A stretch of DNA of 64,000 nucleotides from Parasediminibacterium sp051861445 (GTDB lineage Bacteria; Bacteroidota; Bacteroidia; Chitinophagales; Chitinophagaceae), in the NCBI GenBank assembly GCA_051861445.1, contig JBHYCS010000009.1, positions 108,483-172,482 of the forward strand. Reading direction: 5' to 3'. The notes under the pieces are model-generated. The model had not been told where the DNA came from and ran no database searches. It saw nothing but the letters and a program-made list of their open reading frames with translations. Numbering within the stretch: position 1 is the stretch's first letter; each line of letters starts with the position of its first letter. The position numbers and the translations under genes are program-made. Shown piece after piece: positions 34,658-42,659 of this stretch.

Positions 34658-35596
34658 ATGGGTTTACGCTCTTTATTATTTTCAAAAAAAGTTCATACAA
34701 CACAAATAAACCCGTTGTATAAAGCATCAAACTTATGGCCAGGTGGAAGTGCTCATAGAGATTTTTGGTTGTTTCGTTTTTTACAACATAATGAATTACT
34801 TCAATATCCCGTTCATATATTCTCTGTTTTTGGTCATTTGCCTTCACTTTTACCTGACGAAATCAATTTTTTTTTCACAGGCGAAAATGTGCATTATAAA
34901 ACGTTCAAGAAATATAAAAATAATGCCATTAATATTGCTGATGCTTCTATTGGTTTCGATTATTTACAAGCAACCAATTATACCAGATTTCCTCTTTGGC
35001 TAATGTATTTATTTCCCCCAGATGCCACTTTTGAAACTGTTGAAAAAATTATTAATCAATATAATTTTTCAGACAATGCAATCAATAGGCCTATACGGTT
35101 TGCAATGATTGCAAGTCATGATAAAAGAGCGGGGAAAAGAAAAAAAATAATTCGATTTATCGAAAAAAATATTGGTTCAGTAGAATGTGCTGGTAAATTA
35201 TTGAATAATACGGATGTGTTAAAGAGGATTTTTAACGATCAAAAAATTGATTATTTACAAAACGTTTGTTTTAATATTTGTCCTGAAAACAGTAATAACA
35301 ATGGTTATGTAACAGAAAAAATATTTGAAGCTATACAAGCTGGTTGCATTCCGATTTATTGGGGAAGTAATAATTTACCAGAACCTAATATTTTAAATCA
35401 AGATGCAATAGTATTTTTCGATGCCGAAAACAAAAATAACCAGTTGATAGATAAAATTAATTTGTTTATAGAGCAAAACAACATTCATCAAATTCCAAGA
35501 TTTCAAAAAGATGCAGCAATACATATTTGGAAAATGATGCTTAATTTAAAAGAACTAATGCAATCAGCTATTGATGCCAAAAACGCTCAAGTATAA
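34658..35596 (+). CDS. GT10-family (fucosyltransferase-like) enzyme
   Basis: This 312-residue protein carries the GT10 alpha-1,3/4-fucosyltransferase signature in its C-terminal half: NICPENSNNNGYVTEKIFEA, then AIQAGCIPIYWGSNNLPEPN and QDAIVFFD. The first part has PIRFAMIASHDKRAGKRKKI, the family donor-side region. GT10 enzymes add fucose (or a related sugar) from GDP-fucose to LPS or surface glycans. No GDP-fucose synthesis gene is present in the window, although manC (45126) supplies the GDP-mannose precursor. It is the last gene of the plus-strand run. Confidence 0.85.
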   Translation: MGLRSLLFSKKVHTTQINPLYKASNLWPGGSAHRDFWLFRFLQHNELLQYPVHIFSVFGHLPSLLPDEINFFFTGENVHYKTFKKYKNNAINIADASIGFDYLQATNYTRFPLWLMYLFPPDATFETVEKIINQYNFSDNAINRPIRFAMIASHDKRAGKRKKIIRFIEKNIGSVECAGKLLNNTDVLKRIFNDQKIDYLQNVCFNICPENSNNNGYVTEKIFEAIQAGCIPIYWGSNNLPEPNILNQDAIVFFDAENKNNQLIDKINLFIEQNNIHQIPRFQKDAAIHIWKMMLNLKELMQSAIDAKNAQV

Positions 35597-35661
35597 TTGC
35601 AAATTTCATCAACCACCTTTCTAGTATTTTACAATAGCTTTGATGTTCTATCTATTTAGCT

Positions 35662-36567
35662 ATGTGGCAAAACCTTCTTTCGGCAATTCAACAACAAAAT
35701 GTAAAGGCATTGGCAAGAACCATTTCGTTAATTGAAAATGAGGTTGAAGGTTATTTTTCTTTTTTACAACAGTTGCCCCATGTACAAACACCTGTAATTG
35801 GTATAACAGGGCCACCAGGTGCAGGCAAAAGCACTTTAACCGATGCTTTAATTGAACAATTGGTTGCACAACAAAAAAGTGTAGGTGTTTTATGTGTAGA
35901 CCCTTCCTCTCCCTTTCATTTTGGAGCATTGTTAGGCGATAGAATTCGAATGAGTCAATGGTATAATCATCCACAAGTGTTTATTCGTTCTTTAGCAACA
36001 AGAGGAAGTTTGGGTGGATTGCATCCTAAAATAATTGAAATTACCGATGTAATGAGGACTGCTTGGTTCGATTATATTATTGTAGAAACCGTTGGTGTTG
36101 GACAAAGTGAAGTAGAAATTGCTGGTTTGGCAGATACTACTGTTGTTGTGGTTGTGCCAGAAGCAGGCGATGAAATACAAACTATGAAAGCTGGTTTAAT
36201 GGAAATTGCCAATGTATTTGTCGTAAATAAAGCCGATAGACCTGATGCTGATGCGTTTGTGTATAATCTAAAGCAAATGCTTGCCCCTGCTTTTGCTCAT
36301 CAACAAGAAACCATTGAAATTATTAAAACCACTGCTTCGGAGAAAAAGGGAATAGATGAGTTGTTGTTAGCTATAGAAACACATTTACAAACATTTAAAA
36401 CCAATCCTAAAAAGTATTATTTATTGGCAGAAAAAGCATTTCATTTAATAGAACAATACAGAATGAAAAGCGTAAACAAAGCAACCTTACAACAAGCGAT
36501 TGAGGAGGCCTATTTATTACAACAATTTAACTTGTACAATTTTATTCAACCCTATTGTGAGGGATAA
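35662..36567 (+). CDS. meaB: MeaB/ArgK-type G protein chaperone of methylmalonyl-CoA mutase
   Basis: This 301-residue G3E-family GTPase has P-loop GITGPPGAGKSTLTDALI (about residues 47-64), a DPSSPFHFGALLGDRIRM base-switch segment, IIVETVGVGQSEVE (Walker B-like) and VFVVNKADRPDAD for guanine recognition. MeaB protects and reloads the adenosylcobalamin-dependent methylmalonyl-CoA mutase. The mutase genes are not in the window. It stands 65 nt after the glycosyltransferase run and has no operon partner. Confidence 0.93.
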   Translation: MWQNLLSAIQQQNVKALARTISLIENEVEGYFSFLQQLPHVQTPVIGITGPPGAGKSTLTDALIEQLVAQQKSVGVLCVDPSSPFHFGALLGDRIRMSQWYNHPQVFIRSLATRGSLGGLHPKIIEITDVMRTAWFDYIIVETVGVGQSEVEIAGLADTTVVVVVPEAGDEIQTMKAGLMEIANVFVVNKADRPDADAFVYNLKQMLAPAFAHQQETIEIIKTTASEKKGIDELLLAIETHLQTFKTNPKKYYLLAEKAFHLIEQYRMKSVNKATLQQAIEEAYLLQQFNLYNFIQPYCEG

Positions 36568-36650
36568 AATTTTTTAATTACTGTAATTGCTATTGCAGCA
36601 GAAATAATATCTCATTAACTTCGAATTTCATCTTAAAAAATTGTTTCATT

Positions 36651-36920
36651 ATGTCTTATCCTGTGCCGTTTAAAAAAGAACCAACAGCTGTTACTGTAGA
36701 AAAGGGAAAAACGTATGCTTGGTGTACTTGTGGATTAAGTGAAAAAAATCCGTTTTGTGATGGTAAGCATAAAACATTAGCTACAGAAGAGGAGGGCACA
36801 ATGGTTTTTCCTTTCAAAAGTTTAAAATATACTGCCGAAGAAGATGGTGAAGTATGGCTTTGCAATTGTAAGCAAACTAAAAATCCTCCTTTTTGTGATG
36901 GTAGTCACAACCATTTATAA
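36651..36920 (+). CDS. Double-CDGSH iron-sulfur protein
   Basis: This 89-residue protein has two CDGSH-type [2Fe-2S] motifs: CTCGLSEKNPFCDGKHK (about residues 24-40) and CNCKQTKNPPFCDGSH (about residues 71-86). Each provides three Cys and one His. The tandem layout resembles the mitochondrial CISD3/MiNT type. Such proteins transfer clusters or electrons; a precise role is unknown. There is no membrane segment, so it is cytoplasmic. A perfect palindrome just after the stop probably terminates it. Confidence 0.88.
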   Translation: MSYPVPFKKEPTAVTVEKGKTYAWCTCGLSEKNPFCDGKHKTLATEEEGTMVFPFKSLKYTAEEDGEVWLCNCKQTKNPPFCDGSHNHL

Positions 36921-36928
36921 CCTTTTGT

Positions 36929-36962
36929 AAACGAGAAAATTCGATATCGAATTTTCTCGTTT
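36929..36962. terminator. Perfect 34-nt palindrome, probable terminator
   Basis: The stretch is a perfect palindrome of two 17-nt arms (AAACGAGAAAATTCGAT and its complement) with no separate loop, 8 nt after the CDGSH stop. Only three T follow its G-C part, so termination would depend on its strong stem. Confidence 0.6.
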
Positions 36963-36971
36963 GCTTTATTA

Positions 36972-38486
36972 TTGCTGCTAATGTCGTCGTCCATCATTCA
37001 AACTATAAAAACCAATAAGCAACTGTTTTGGCTGTTGTTTGGGTTATTTATTATTCAACTTATTTTTTCCTATCAAGCTGTTGGTTTTTTACATCCAGAT
37101 CAGCATTTTCAAATCATAGAATTTTCGTCGTATCACTTGGGTAATCCAAATGGAACAGCACCCATTTGGGAGCTAAAAGCCATGATTCGTCCAAGTTTAC
37201 AAATACATTTATTTTCTGCTTTTTTTCTTTTTTGTGAGGCCATTGGTGTTCACAATCCATTTACACAACTAACCATTTTGCAATTGCTTACAGGTATATG
37301 TATGTTTTTATTGTTTAATGGCATTACCTTGTATTATCTACAGAATAGTAGCAAAAAGATACTATACATTAGTTTATTATTACTAAATGCATCTTGGAGT
37401 TTTCCGTTTGTTCGTTCTTTATTTAGTTCTGAAATAGTAGCTTCTTTTTTATTTTTTGCAGGCGTTTGGTTATACGATGCTAAACATAAAGTAAAACCAA
37501 TAACCGTTGCTATACTTACAGGTGTATTATTTGGTTTGGCATTTTTTGCAAGATTTCAAATGGCATTAGCAATGGTAGGATGGTTTGTTTGGTTGTTTTT
37601 TATTGCCAAAGCCTACAAACAATTTTTATTGATAATGCTTGCGTTGATTATTACAATTGGTGGCAATGTATTGTTAGATTATTGGTTTTATCATCAATGG
37701 GTTTTTACGCCGTATAAATATTTTGAAGTAAATATTATTGGGGGAAAAGCCAATTCGTTTGGAACAAGCTCTTTCTTGAATTATATCGCCATTTTAGCTG
37801 CTGTTTTATCTGCACCATTATTCAGTGTTGTATTGTTTTTTGTAGGAATAGGAAGCGTATTAAAAAATTGGAAACATCCGATTGTGTTATCTGTTTTATT
37901 TTTCCTTATTGGTCATTGTATGGTTGGTCATAAAGAAGAGCGTTTTCTTTTCCCCATATTTAATATTTTACCATTAATTATTGGATGGCATTTGCAACAT
38001 TTTATCGATTATTTGCAAACTTGTAAAAATTGGTTACAGTATTTAATAAAAGCCACAATGGTAATGGGTATTGCGTTAAATACTTTTTTATTAGTAGTGT
38101 TTATGGGAACACCTTATGCACAAACGGTTCATTTTGCTAGAACAATGCAAGCATATTTTGGTAATGAAAAAACGGTTGTTCATTGCATTCATCGATCGCC
38201 TTTAGAAACAGAAAGCACTTTGCCGCTTACTTTTTACCAAAAGGGTTTACCCAATTTGCAATTTGAAAAAATTGAAAGCAAAGAAGCTTTTGATAGTTTA
38301 CAAAAAAAGCCAAAATTCTTAGCTGTAACGTTTAACGATATTGTAGAGAAAAGAAATGCTTTAGACAGTTTGGGTTATCAACCAATATTGTATTCATCTA
38401 ACATGCTGTGGAATATCAATGCCTATTTGGCTAGTAAAAAAATAAATACCATTAATGATATTTGGGTCTTGTATCAAAAGAAATAA
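36972..38486 (+). CDS. GT22 (Alg9/PIG-B-like) mannosyltransferase
   Basis: This 504-residue protein has about ten membrane helices. The first loop has GFLHPDQHFQIIEF, matching the HPDEHFQ acceptor motif of eukaryotic Alg9/PIG-B/PIG-Z. The later loop has VGHKEERFLFPIFNILPLI, the HKEERF(L/I)xP hallmark of GT22. These enzymes use a polyprenyl-phosphate mannose donor to extend glycolipids. In a bacterium it is likely to add a mannose to a lipid-linked or surface glycan. The start could also be the ATG at 36981, three codons on. It begins only 9 nt after the palindrome and converges on lptC, 2 nt away. Confidence 0.85.
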   Translation: MLLMSSSIIQTIKTNKQLFWLLFGLFIIQLIFSYQAVGFLHPDQHFQIIEFSSYHLGNPNGTAPIWELKAMIRPSLQIHLFSAFFLFCEAIGVHNPFTQLTILQLLTGICMFLLFNGITLYYLQNSSKKILYISLLLLNASWSFPFVRSLFSSEIVASFLFFAGVWLYDAKHKVKPITVAILTGVLFGLAFFARFQMALAMVGWFVWLFFIAKAYKQFLLIMLALIITIGGNVLLDYWFYHQWVFTPYKYFEVNIIGGKANSFGTSSFLNYIAILAAVLSAPLFSVVLFFVGIGSVLKNWKHPIVLSVLFFLIGHCMVGHKEERFLFPIFNILPLIIGWHLQHFIDYLQTCKNWLQYLIKATMVMGIALNTFLLVVFMGTPYAQTVHFARTMQAYFGNEKTVVHCIHRSPLETESTLPLTFYQKGLPNLQFEKIESKEAFDSLQKKPKFLAVTFNDIVEKRNALDSLGYQPILYSSNMLWNINAYLASKKINTINDIWVLYQKK

Positions 38487-38488
38487 TA

Positions 38489-39082
38489 CTAATAGGTAGA
38501 ATCTAGAATACTGATAAAGTTATCTTTACCCGTATTTATTTTTCCTACTTTATTAAGTGTGAACCATTTAAAATTTTGATCGGCTAATAAACCTTGTTGA
38601 GCATAAATTTTTTGTTGTTTACCTTGACTAATTACAGCAGGTTTATCGGTAAAAAATGTTCCTTTTTGTTGATCCCAATACAATTCTTCACACCAAAGCG
38701 TATCATTATTTCTATTAAAAACCAAAACACTATCTTTTAAAAATACTTTATTATCATTCTCAAAATATCGACCATATTTTGCAAAAAGTTGGCTTTCTAC
38801 TGTAGTTAGGCTATCATAAAAATCTACATGTAAGCTGTTCGGAAATTCAATTTTAGCAGTATCTAACTGGTAGCGTAACATGGTTGGTGCAGTTAGTTTT
38901 GCCTTTAATTTTCCATCGTTACTTAATAAACTTTCAATTTTTTTTCCTTCCTCAATACCTAATTTTTTTACACTTAAATTTTTAACAGTCTGCAAATCGT
39001 TTTCACAAGATAACACAAAAAAGCAGCCTATAATAATGGCTGCTTTTTTAAATATATTGTTACTATAAAAACCCTTAATCAT
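38489..39082 (-). CDS. lptC: LPS export protein LptC
   Basis: This 197-residue protein starts with a hydrophobic segment ending in a lipobox-like FFVLSC (Cys26), so it is probably a lipoprotein or inner-membrane anchored. LTAPTMLRYQLDTAKIEFPN and the DTLWCEELYWDQQKGTFFTD segment are typical of the LptC/OstA-like jellyroll. LptC passes LPS from the LptBFG extractor to LptA in the periplasm. The start overlaps the end of the outer-membrane gene by 8 nt, so the two are translationally coupled. The tail converges on the GT22 gene with only a 2-nt gap. Confidence 0.87.
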   Translation of the reverse strand: MIKGFYSNNIFKKAAIIIGCFFVLSCENDLQTVKNLSVKKLGIEEGKKIESLLSNDGKLKAKLTAPTMLRYQLDTAKIEFPNSLHVDFYDSLTTVESQLFAKYGRYFENDNKVFLKDSVLVFNRNNDTLWCEELYWDQQKGTFFTDKPAVISQGKQQKIYAQQGLLADQNFKWFTLNKVGKINTGKDNFISILDSTY

Positions 39083-40454
39083 ATTTTCTTTTTATAAACC
39101 AAAGATCGCTTAAACTTAAACCAACAGAAACTCTAAACCAATTTTCGGTAATATTATTAACATTACTACCACGTTTTCCAAATTCAAAAGCAGTGTTTAT
39201 AATGGTAAATTGATAATCGTAGTTTCTCCATTTACGTACCGGAAAACCAGCACCAATGCTTAAACCAGCCAACTTAAGTTCTTTACCATCTACATTAATA
39301 TAATCTTTTCCAAAAAAGAAACCTGCTCTGTAATTGGTAGTGCTCCAAACATTGGTTCCACGAACAGGATTTGGAGAAAATTGCCCACCAATTCTTAGTT
39401 GCCAACTATTTACCAATAAATCTGGTGAACCATAAAAACGATAATTGCTCCATTGTGTAGAAGTGTATTCTGCACCAAAAGTCCATACATCAAAATTGGT
39501 TCTAGAATTGGCTACATTTTTTTGAATGGTAAAACCTGCTGTAAAAGTGCTTGGCATTTTTATTTTACCCTTAATTTCATTCTGTGCAAAAACGCTATCA
39601 ACCTGTGTTACTTCACCCAAACTATTGTACACAAACGATTGACGAATAATATCTTGTCTACCATTTAATTGTTGACCTAGATGACCACTAGCACCTAAAC
39701 GCAATACAATTCTGTTTTCGGTATTATTTATTTTATCTGTTTGTTTGTTTAATACAGTTTCGTATTGAATTCCACCCATCATAAATGTTCCACCAAAAGT
39801 AGTGTTGGTAGCAGCGTTAGAATTGTTGTAAACAACACTATCGTTTAAAAAGCCCCTTTTGGTAGAAATTTGTTTGTTACCAAAGTTGTAACCTACATTA
39901 AAACCAATACTTAGATTGTTCCAACGTTTCCCTAAACCAATAAAAGCTTGGTTTAAACCACCACTACCTTCATAAATAGTTTGTACGCTGTCTATATTTG
40001 GTAATCTTCCATTTTCTATTACAGAATAATTAATTCTACTAAGTGGCACCAAACCAAAGGCTAAACCCAAATTTTTTCTTTTATCTAATGGCAAAGCCAA
40101 AGCCATATAAGATGGCGTAAAATTATTGGATGAAAATTTTGCGGCATTCGATTGGTTTCTCAACGTTCTGTTTTCTACTGTTAAACCTAAATCGTAAGAA
40201 ACAGTTTTGAAATTGGCGTAAGAAGCAGGGTTGTTAAAGTTTACAGATTGACCTAAGTTGGCACTTAATCCATCGGCATAAGCAACAGAAATTCCTCCCA
40301 TTGCTCTATTAATAATGTGTTGACCATGAAAAAAATCGCCAAGGCCGTATCTTGAGTAAGGAGAATTTTCTTGTGCAGCTACTTCTATTGTAATGCCAAA
40401 AGCAGCTAAACACACTAAAATAATCTTACGGTTAATTGATAGTACTAATTGCAT
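39075..40454 (-). CDS. Outer-membrane beta-barrel protein (FadL-like, LptC-linked)
   Basis: This 459-residue protein has a signal peptide to about residue 27 (VAAQ), then ENSPYSRYGLGDFFHG and RAMGGISVAYADGLSANLGQ, a start typical of Bacteroidota FadL-type barrel proteins. NNPASY, LGLAFGLVPLSRINYS and a final FRVSVGLSLSDLWF fit alternating barrel strands. Its function is unknown; it may be a hydrophobic substrate porin or an accessory for LPS transport. The gene overlaps coaX at its start by 23 nt and lptC at its end by 8 nt, so it is an integral part of a coaX-omp-lptC transcript. Confidence 0.8.
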   Translation of the reverse strand: MQLVLSINRKIILVCLAAFGITIEVAAQENSPYSRYGLGDFFHGQHIINRAMGGISVAYADGLSANLGQSVNFNNPASYANFKTVSYDLGLTVENRTLRNQSNAAKFSSNNFTPSYMALALPLDKRKNLGLAFGLVPLSRINYSVIENGRLPNIDSVQTIYEGSGGLNQAFIGLGKRWNNLSIGFNVGYNFGNKQISTKRGFLNDSVVYNNSNAATNTTFGGTFMMGGIQYETVLNKQTDKINNTENRIVLRLGASGHLGQQLNGRQDIIRQSFVYNSLGEVTQVDSVFAQNEIKGKIKMPSTFTAGFTIQKNVANSRTNFDVWTFGAEYTSTQWSNYRFYGSPDLLVNSWQLRIGGQFSPNPVRGTNVWSTTNYRAGFFFGKDYINVDGKELKLAGLSIGAGFPVRKWRNYDYQFTIINTAFEFGKRGSNVNNITENWFRVSVGLSLSDLWFIKRKYD

Positions 40455-41154
40455 ATAAACCTGTATAGATTAAGTAAGGGTCGGCAAATATCTTGTTTTT
40501 TAGGTGCGGAACAAAAAAACCCATGTCTCCACCGGTTAATAGCACGTTAATGTTATCATATTTTTCTTTATATGCATTAATTATTCCATCAATTTCCTTA
40601 GCAATGCCTAATAAAACACCACTTTGCAAATTAGTTTTAGTATCGTAACCAATCAATGGAAAATGATGTTCTGCTGGAACAATGGGTAATAAAGCGGTTT
40701 GTTCATGCATGGCTTTAAAACGCATATGCATTCCTGGAGAAATGCTTCCACCCAAAAACTGATGGTATTTATTGGTGAAATTATAGGTAATGCAAGTGCC
40801 TAAACCAATAGATAAGCTATGTTGATGAGGAAATAAATGAACAGCTGCTGAGCAAAGTGCCAACCTGTCTGCACCAATCGTTTCTGGTTTACCCACAGGT
40901 GTTGTAATGGGTAATTTACTTTGATGATTAAGTTTATGAAATTTAGTTGAAGCAGATAAAAGCTCTTCAATTTGACTATTGTGATGAATTACTGAAGATA
41001 AAATGGTGGACTGAGGCTGATATTTTTGTAAAACTTGTTGAATTGTTTCTACAGAATCGTTGGGTAAGGTTTCTACAGATTGGATGGCTCCATCGATAAA
41101 AACAGCACATTTTAAACGAGTATTGCCAAAGTCGAAACAAAGGGTAGATTGCAT
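40432..41154 (-). CDS. coaX: Type III pantothenate kinase
   Basis: This 240-residue protein has the ASKHA phosphate-1 motif LCFDFGNTRLKCAVF at the N-terminus, KPETIGADRLALCSAA in the middle and GTCITYNF with GGSISPGMHMRFKAMHEQTA. It phosphorylates pantothenate, the first step of coenzyme A synthesis, in the cytoplasm. It is slightly shorter than the usual 250-260 residues. The downstream gene overlaps its end by 23 nt and CvpA lies 25 nt upstream. Confidence 0.94.
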   Translation of the reverse strand: MQSTLCFDFGNTRLKCAVFIDGAIQSVETLPNDSVETIQQVLQKYQPQSTILSSVIHHNSQIEELLSASTKFHKLNHQSKLPITTPVGKPETIGADRLALCSAAVHLFPHQHSLSIGLGTCITYNFTNKYHQFLGGSISPGMHMRFKAMHEQTALLPIVPAEHHFPLIGYDTKTNLQSGVLLGIAKEIDGIINAYKEKYDNINVLLTGGDMGFFVPHLKNKIFADPYLIYTGLYAISTIN

Positions 41155-41179
41155 AAATACAAGTATTAACTACAATAAA

Positions 41180-41704
41180 TTAAACAGCTTTTGCAAAAAA
41201 GCCTTCTAACTGTTGAAACAAATTTTTAAATATGGGAATTACTTTTCCAATTCCATCAATAACTACAGGACCATAAGGTTCTATATAAGGATAACACTTT
41301 GAAGCCGATGTGGTTTCTGCTGAAAAAATGTGCAATTGTGTTAAAAAAAACAATACCACACTAAAAATCATACTGTATAGCAAAGCATATAACAACATGC
41401 CACCTAATTTATTTGCCCAACCCATCAACATAAATTCGGCTGTTTTTTGTAGCATAGTGGCTGCTAATTTTACCAACATAAAAATGCCCACAATTACAAT
41501 AATAAACGATAAAAAAGGCAGCCAACTACCATTTATTTTTGCACTTTGCTGCAACCAAACGGCCACAACAGCAGATAGTTTTACAGCAGCAGCCAAACCA
41601 ATAATGATTGCTGCAAACGAAAAAACAGCCACAATAAGCCCTCTTGTATATCCTTTATAAAAGGCAGAAAGCATTACTATAAAAAATAAAATATCTATGA
41701 ACAT
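41180..41704 (-). CDS. CvpA-family membrane protein
   Basis: This protein of about 174 residues starts at the ATG at 41704 (MFIDILFFIVMLSAFYKGYT); a TTG at 41722 is an alternative. It has four hydrophobic segments with FYKGYTRGLIVAVFSFAAII at the first and LGGMLLYALLYSMIFSVVLF at the last, which is the CvpA (colicin V production) layout. In E. coli, CvpA is needed for colicin V secretion and envelope stress tolerance, but its biochemical role is unknown. It lies upstream of coaX in the same direction. Confidence 0.82.
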   Translation of the reverse strand: MFIDILFFIVMLSAFYKGYTRGLIVAVFSFAAIIIGLAAAVKLSAVVAVWLQQSAKINGSWLPFLSFIIVIVGIFMLVKLAATMLQKTAEFMLMGWANKLGGMLLYALLYSMIFSVVLFFLTQLHIFSAETTSASKCYPYIEPYGPVVIDGIGKVIPIFKNLFQQLEGFFAKAV

Positions 41705-41754
41705 GTATTTGTTTAAGGGCAAGCATCATTAATTCAGCACAACAATTGGTTTTA

Positions 41755-42210
41755 TTAACGATTGCTTAGTAGTTCTTTTACAACAGCTGCAATTGCTTTA
41801 CCATCTGCTTTTCCTGCTAATTGTTTAGAAGCTACGCCCATTACTTTTCCTAAATCGGCTAATGATAATGCACCCACTTCTGCAATAATGCTAGACACAA
41901 TTTCTTTAATGGCCGCTTCATCTAATTGTTTGGGCAAAAACTGTTCAATTACTGCAATTTCTTCGGCTTCTTTGGCTGCTAAATCTGCTCTGCCTTGTTG
42001 TGTAAAAATGTCTAAGCTATCTTTTCTTTGCTTCATCATTTTTTGCAACATTTTTAATTCGCCTTCTTCAGAAATGGTTCCACCTGCACCTGGTTCGGTT
42101 TTAGCTTTTATTATTTCGGCTTTTATGGCTCTTAAGCCACGTAAAGTTGCTTCGTCTTTTGCTTTCATAGCATCTTTCATTTTTGCCATTATTTCTGTTT
42201 CTAAACTCAT
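41755..42210 (-). CDS. GatB/YqeY-domain protein
   Basis: This 151-residue protein has the YqeY pattern MKDAMKAKDEATLRGLRAIK and IKAKTEPGAGGTISEEGELK at the N-terminus, then EEIAVIEQFLPKQLDEAAIK and DLGKVMGVASKQLAGKADGK at the C-terminus, the latter resembling the tail domain of GatB. It probably binds tRNA or assists amidotransferase-type reactions; its role is not established. Length is typical. It lies between gldC and cvpA on the same strand. Confidence 0.92.
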   Translation of the reverse strand: MSLETEIMAKMKDAMKAKDEATLRGLRAIKAEIIKAKTEPGAGGTISEEGELKMLQKMMKQRKDSLDIFTQQGRADLAAKEAEEIAVIEQFLPKQLDEAAIKEIVSSIIAEVGALSLADLGKVMGVASKQLAGKADGKAIAAVVKELLSNR

Positions 42211-42248
42211 CTTATTTTTTTTAATTAGTTAAATACAATTACAAGTTT

Positions 42249-42590
42249 TTATGCGTTTTCTTTCAACTGAATTTCTCTAAACCTAGCATAAAATTCTTTT
42301 GCAAATTTTTTCATAGAAGTTACCAATTCTTGTTGGTGTGTTGCTCTATCAAAAGCATCTGCCATACCCATCATAGTTTGGTAATAAAAATCTGCCATTT
42401 CATCTACCATCATTTCTTTGGTCCATAAATCAATTCTTAAAGCACTTTTATCGGCTCCATCCCAAAAAGAAACCATCATCGCTTTTGCTTTTTGCATCAT
42501 ATCTGCAGAGCTATCTGTAGCCGCCCAATTAATTTCTTGAGGCACTTTATCGTTGTCTAAAACAACTTCAATATTAATATTCGATTTCAT
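42249..42590 (-). CDS. gldC: Gliding motility protein GldC
   Basis: This 113-residue protein has the GldC start INIEVVLDNDKVPQEINWAA, then AMMVSFWDGADKSALRIDLW and TKEMMVDEMADFYYQTMMGM. GldC is a small cytoplasmic protein found only in Bacteroidota. It improves, but is not essential for, gliding in Flavobacterium johnsoniae. gldB, its usual neighbour, is not present here. Many non-gliding relatives keep the gene, so gliding cannot be concluded. Confidence 0.92.
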   Translation of the reverse strand: MKSNINIEVVLDNDKVPQEINWAATDSSADMMQKAKAMMVSFWDGADKSALRIDLWTKEMMVDEMADFYYQTMMGMADAFDRATHQQELVTSMKKFAKEFYARFREIQLKENA

Positions 42591-42659
42591 TTGTTGTATT
42601 TTTTGAATGATTTTGTATTAAAGATGGCAAAAGTAAAGGATTGAATGCTAGTTTTTTGC

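Noticed and set aside
41762..42232. A 156-codon plus-strand frame with hydrophobic residues
   Set aside because: It runs antisense through the yqeY-like gene and shows no family motif.
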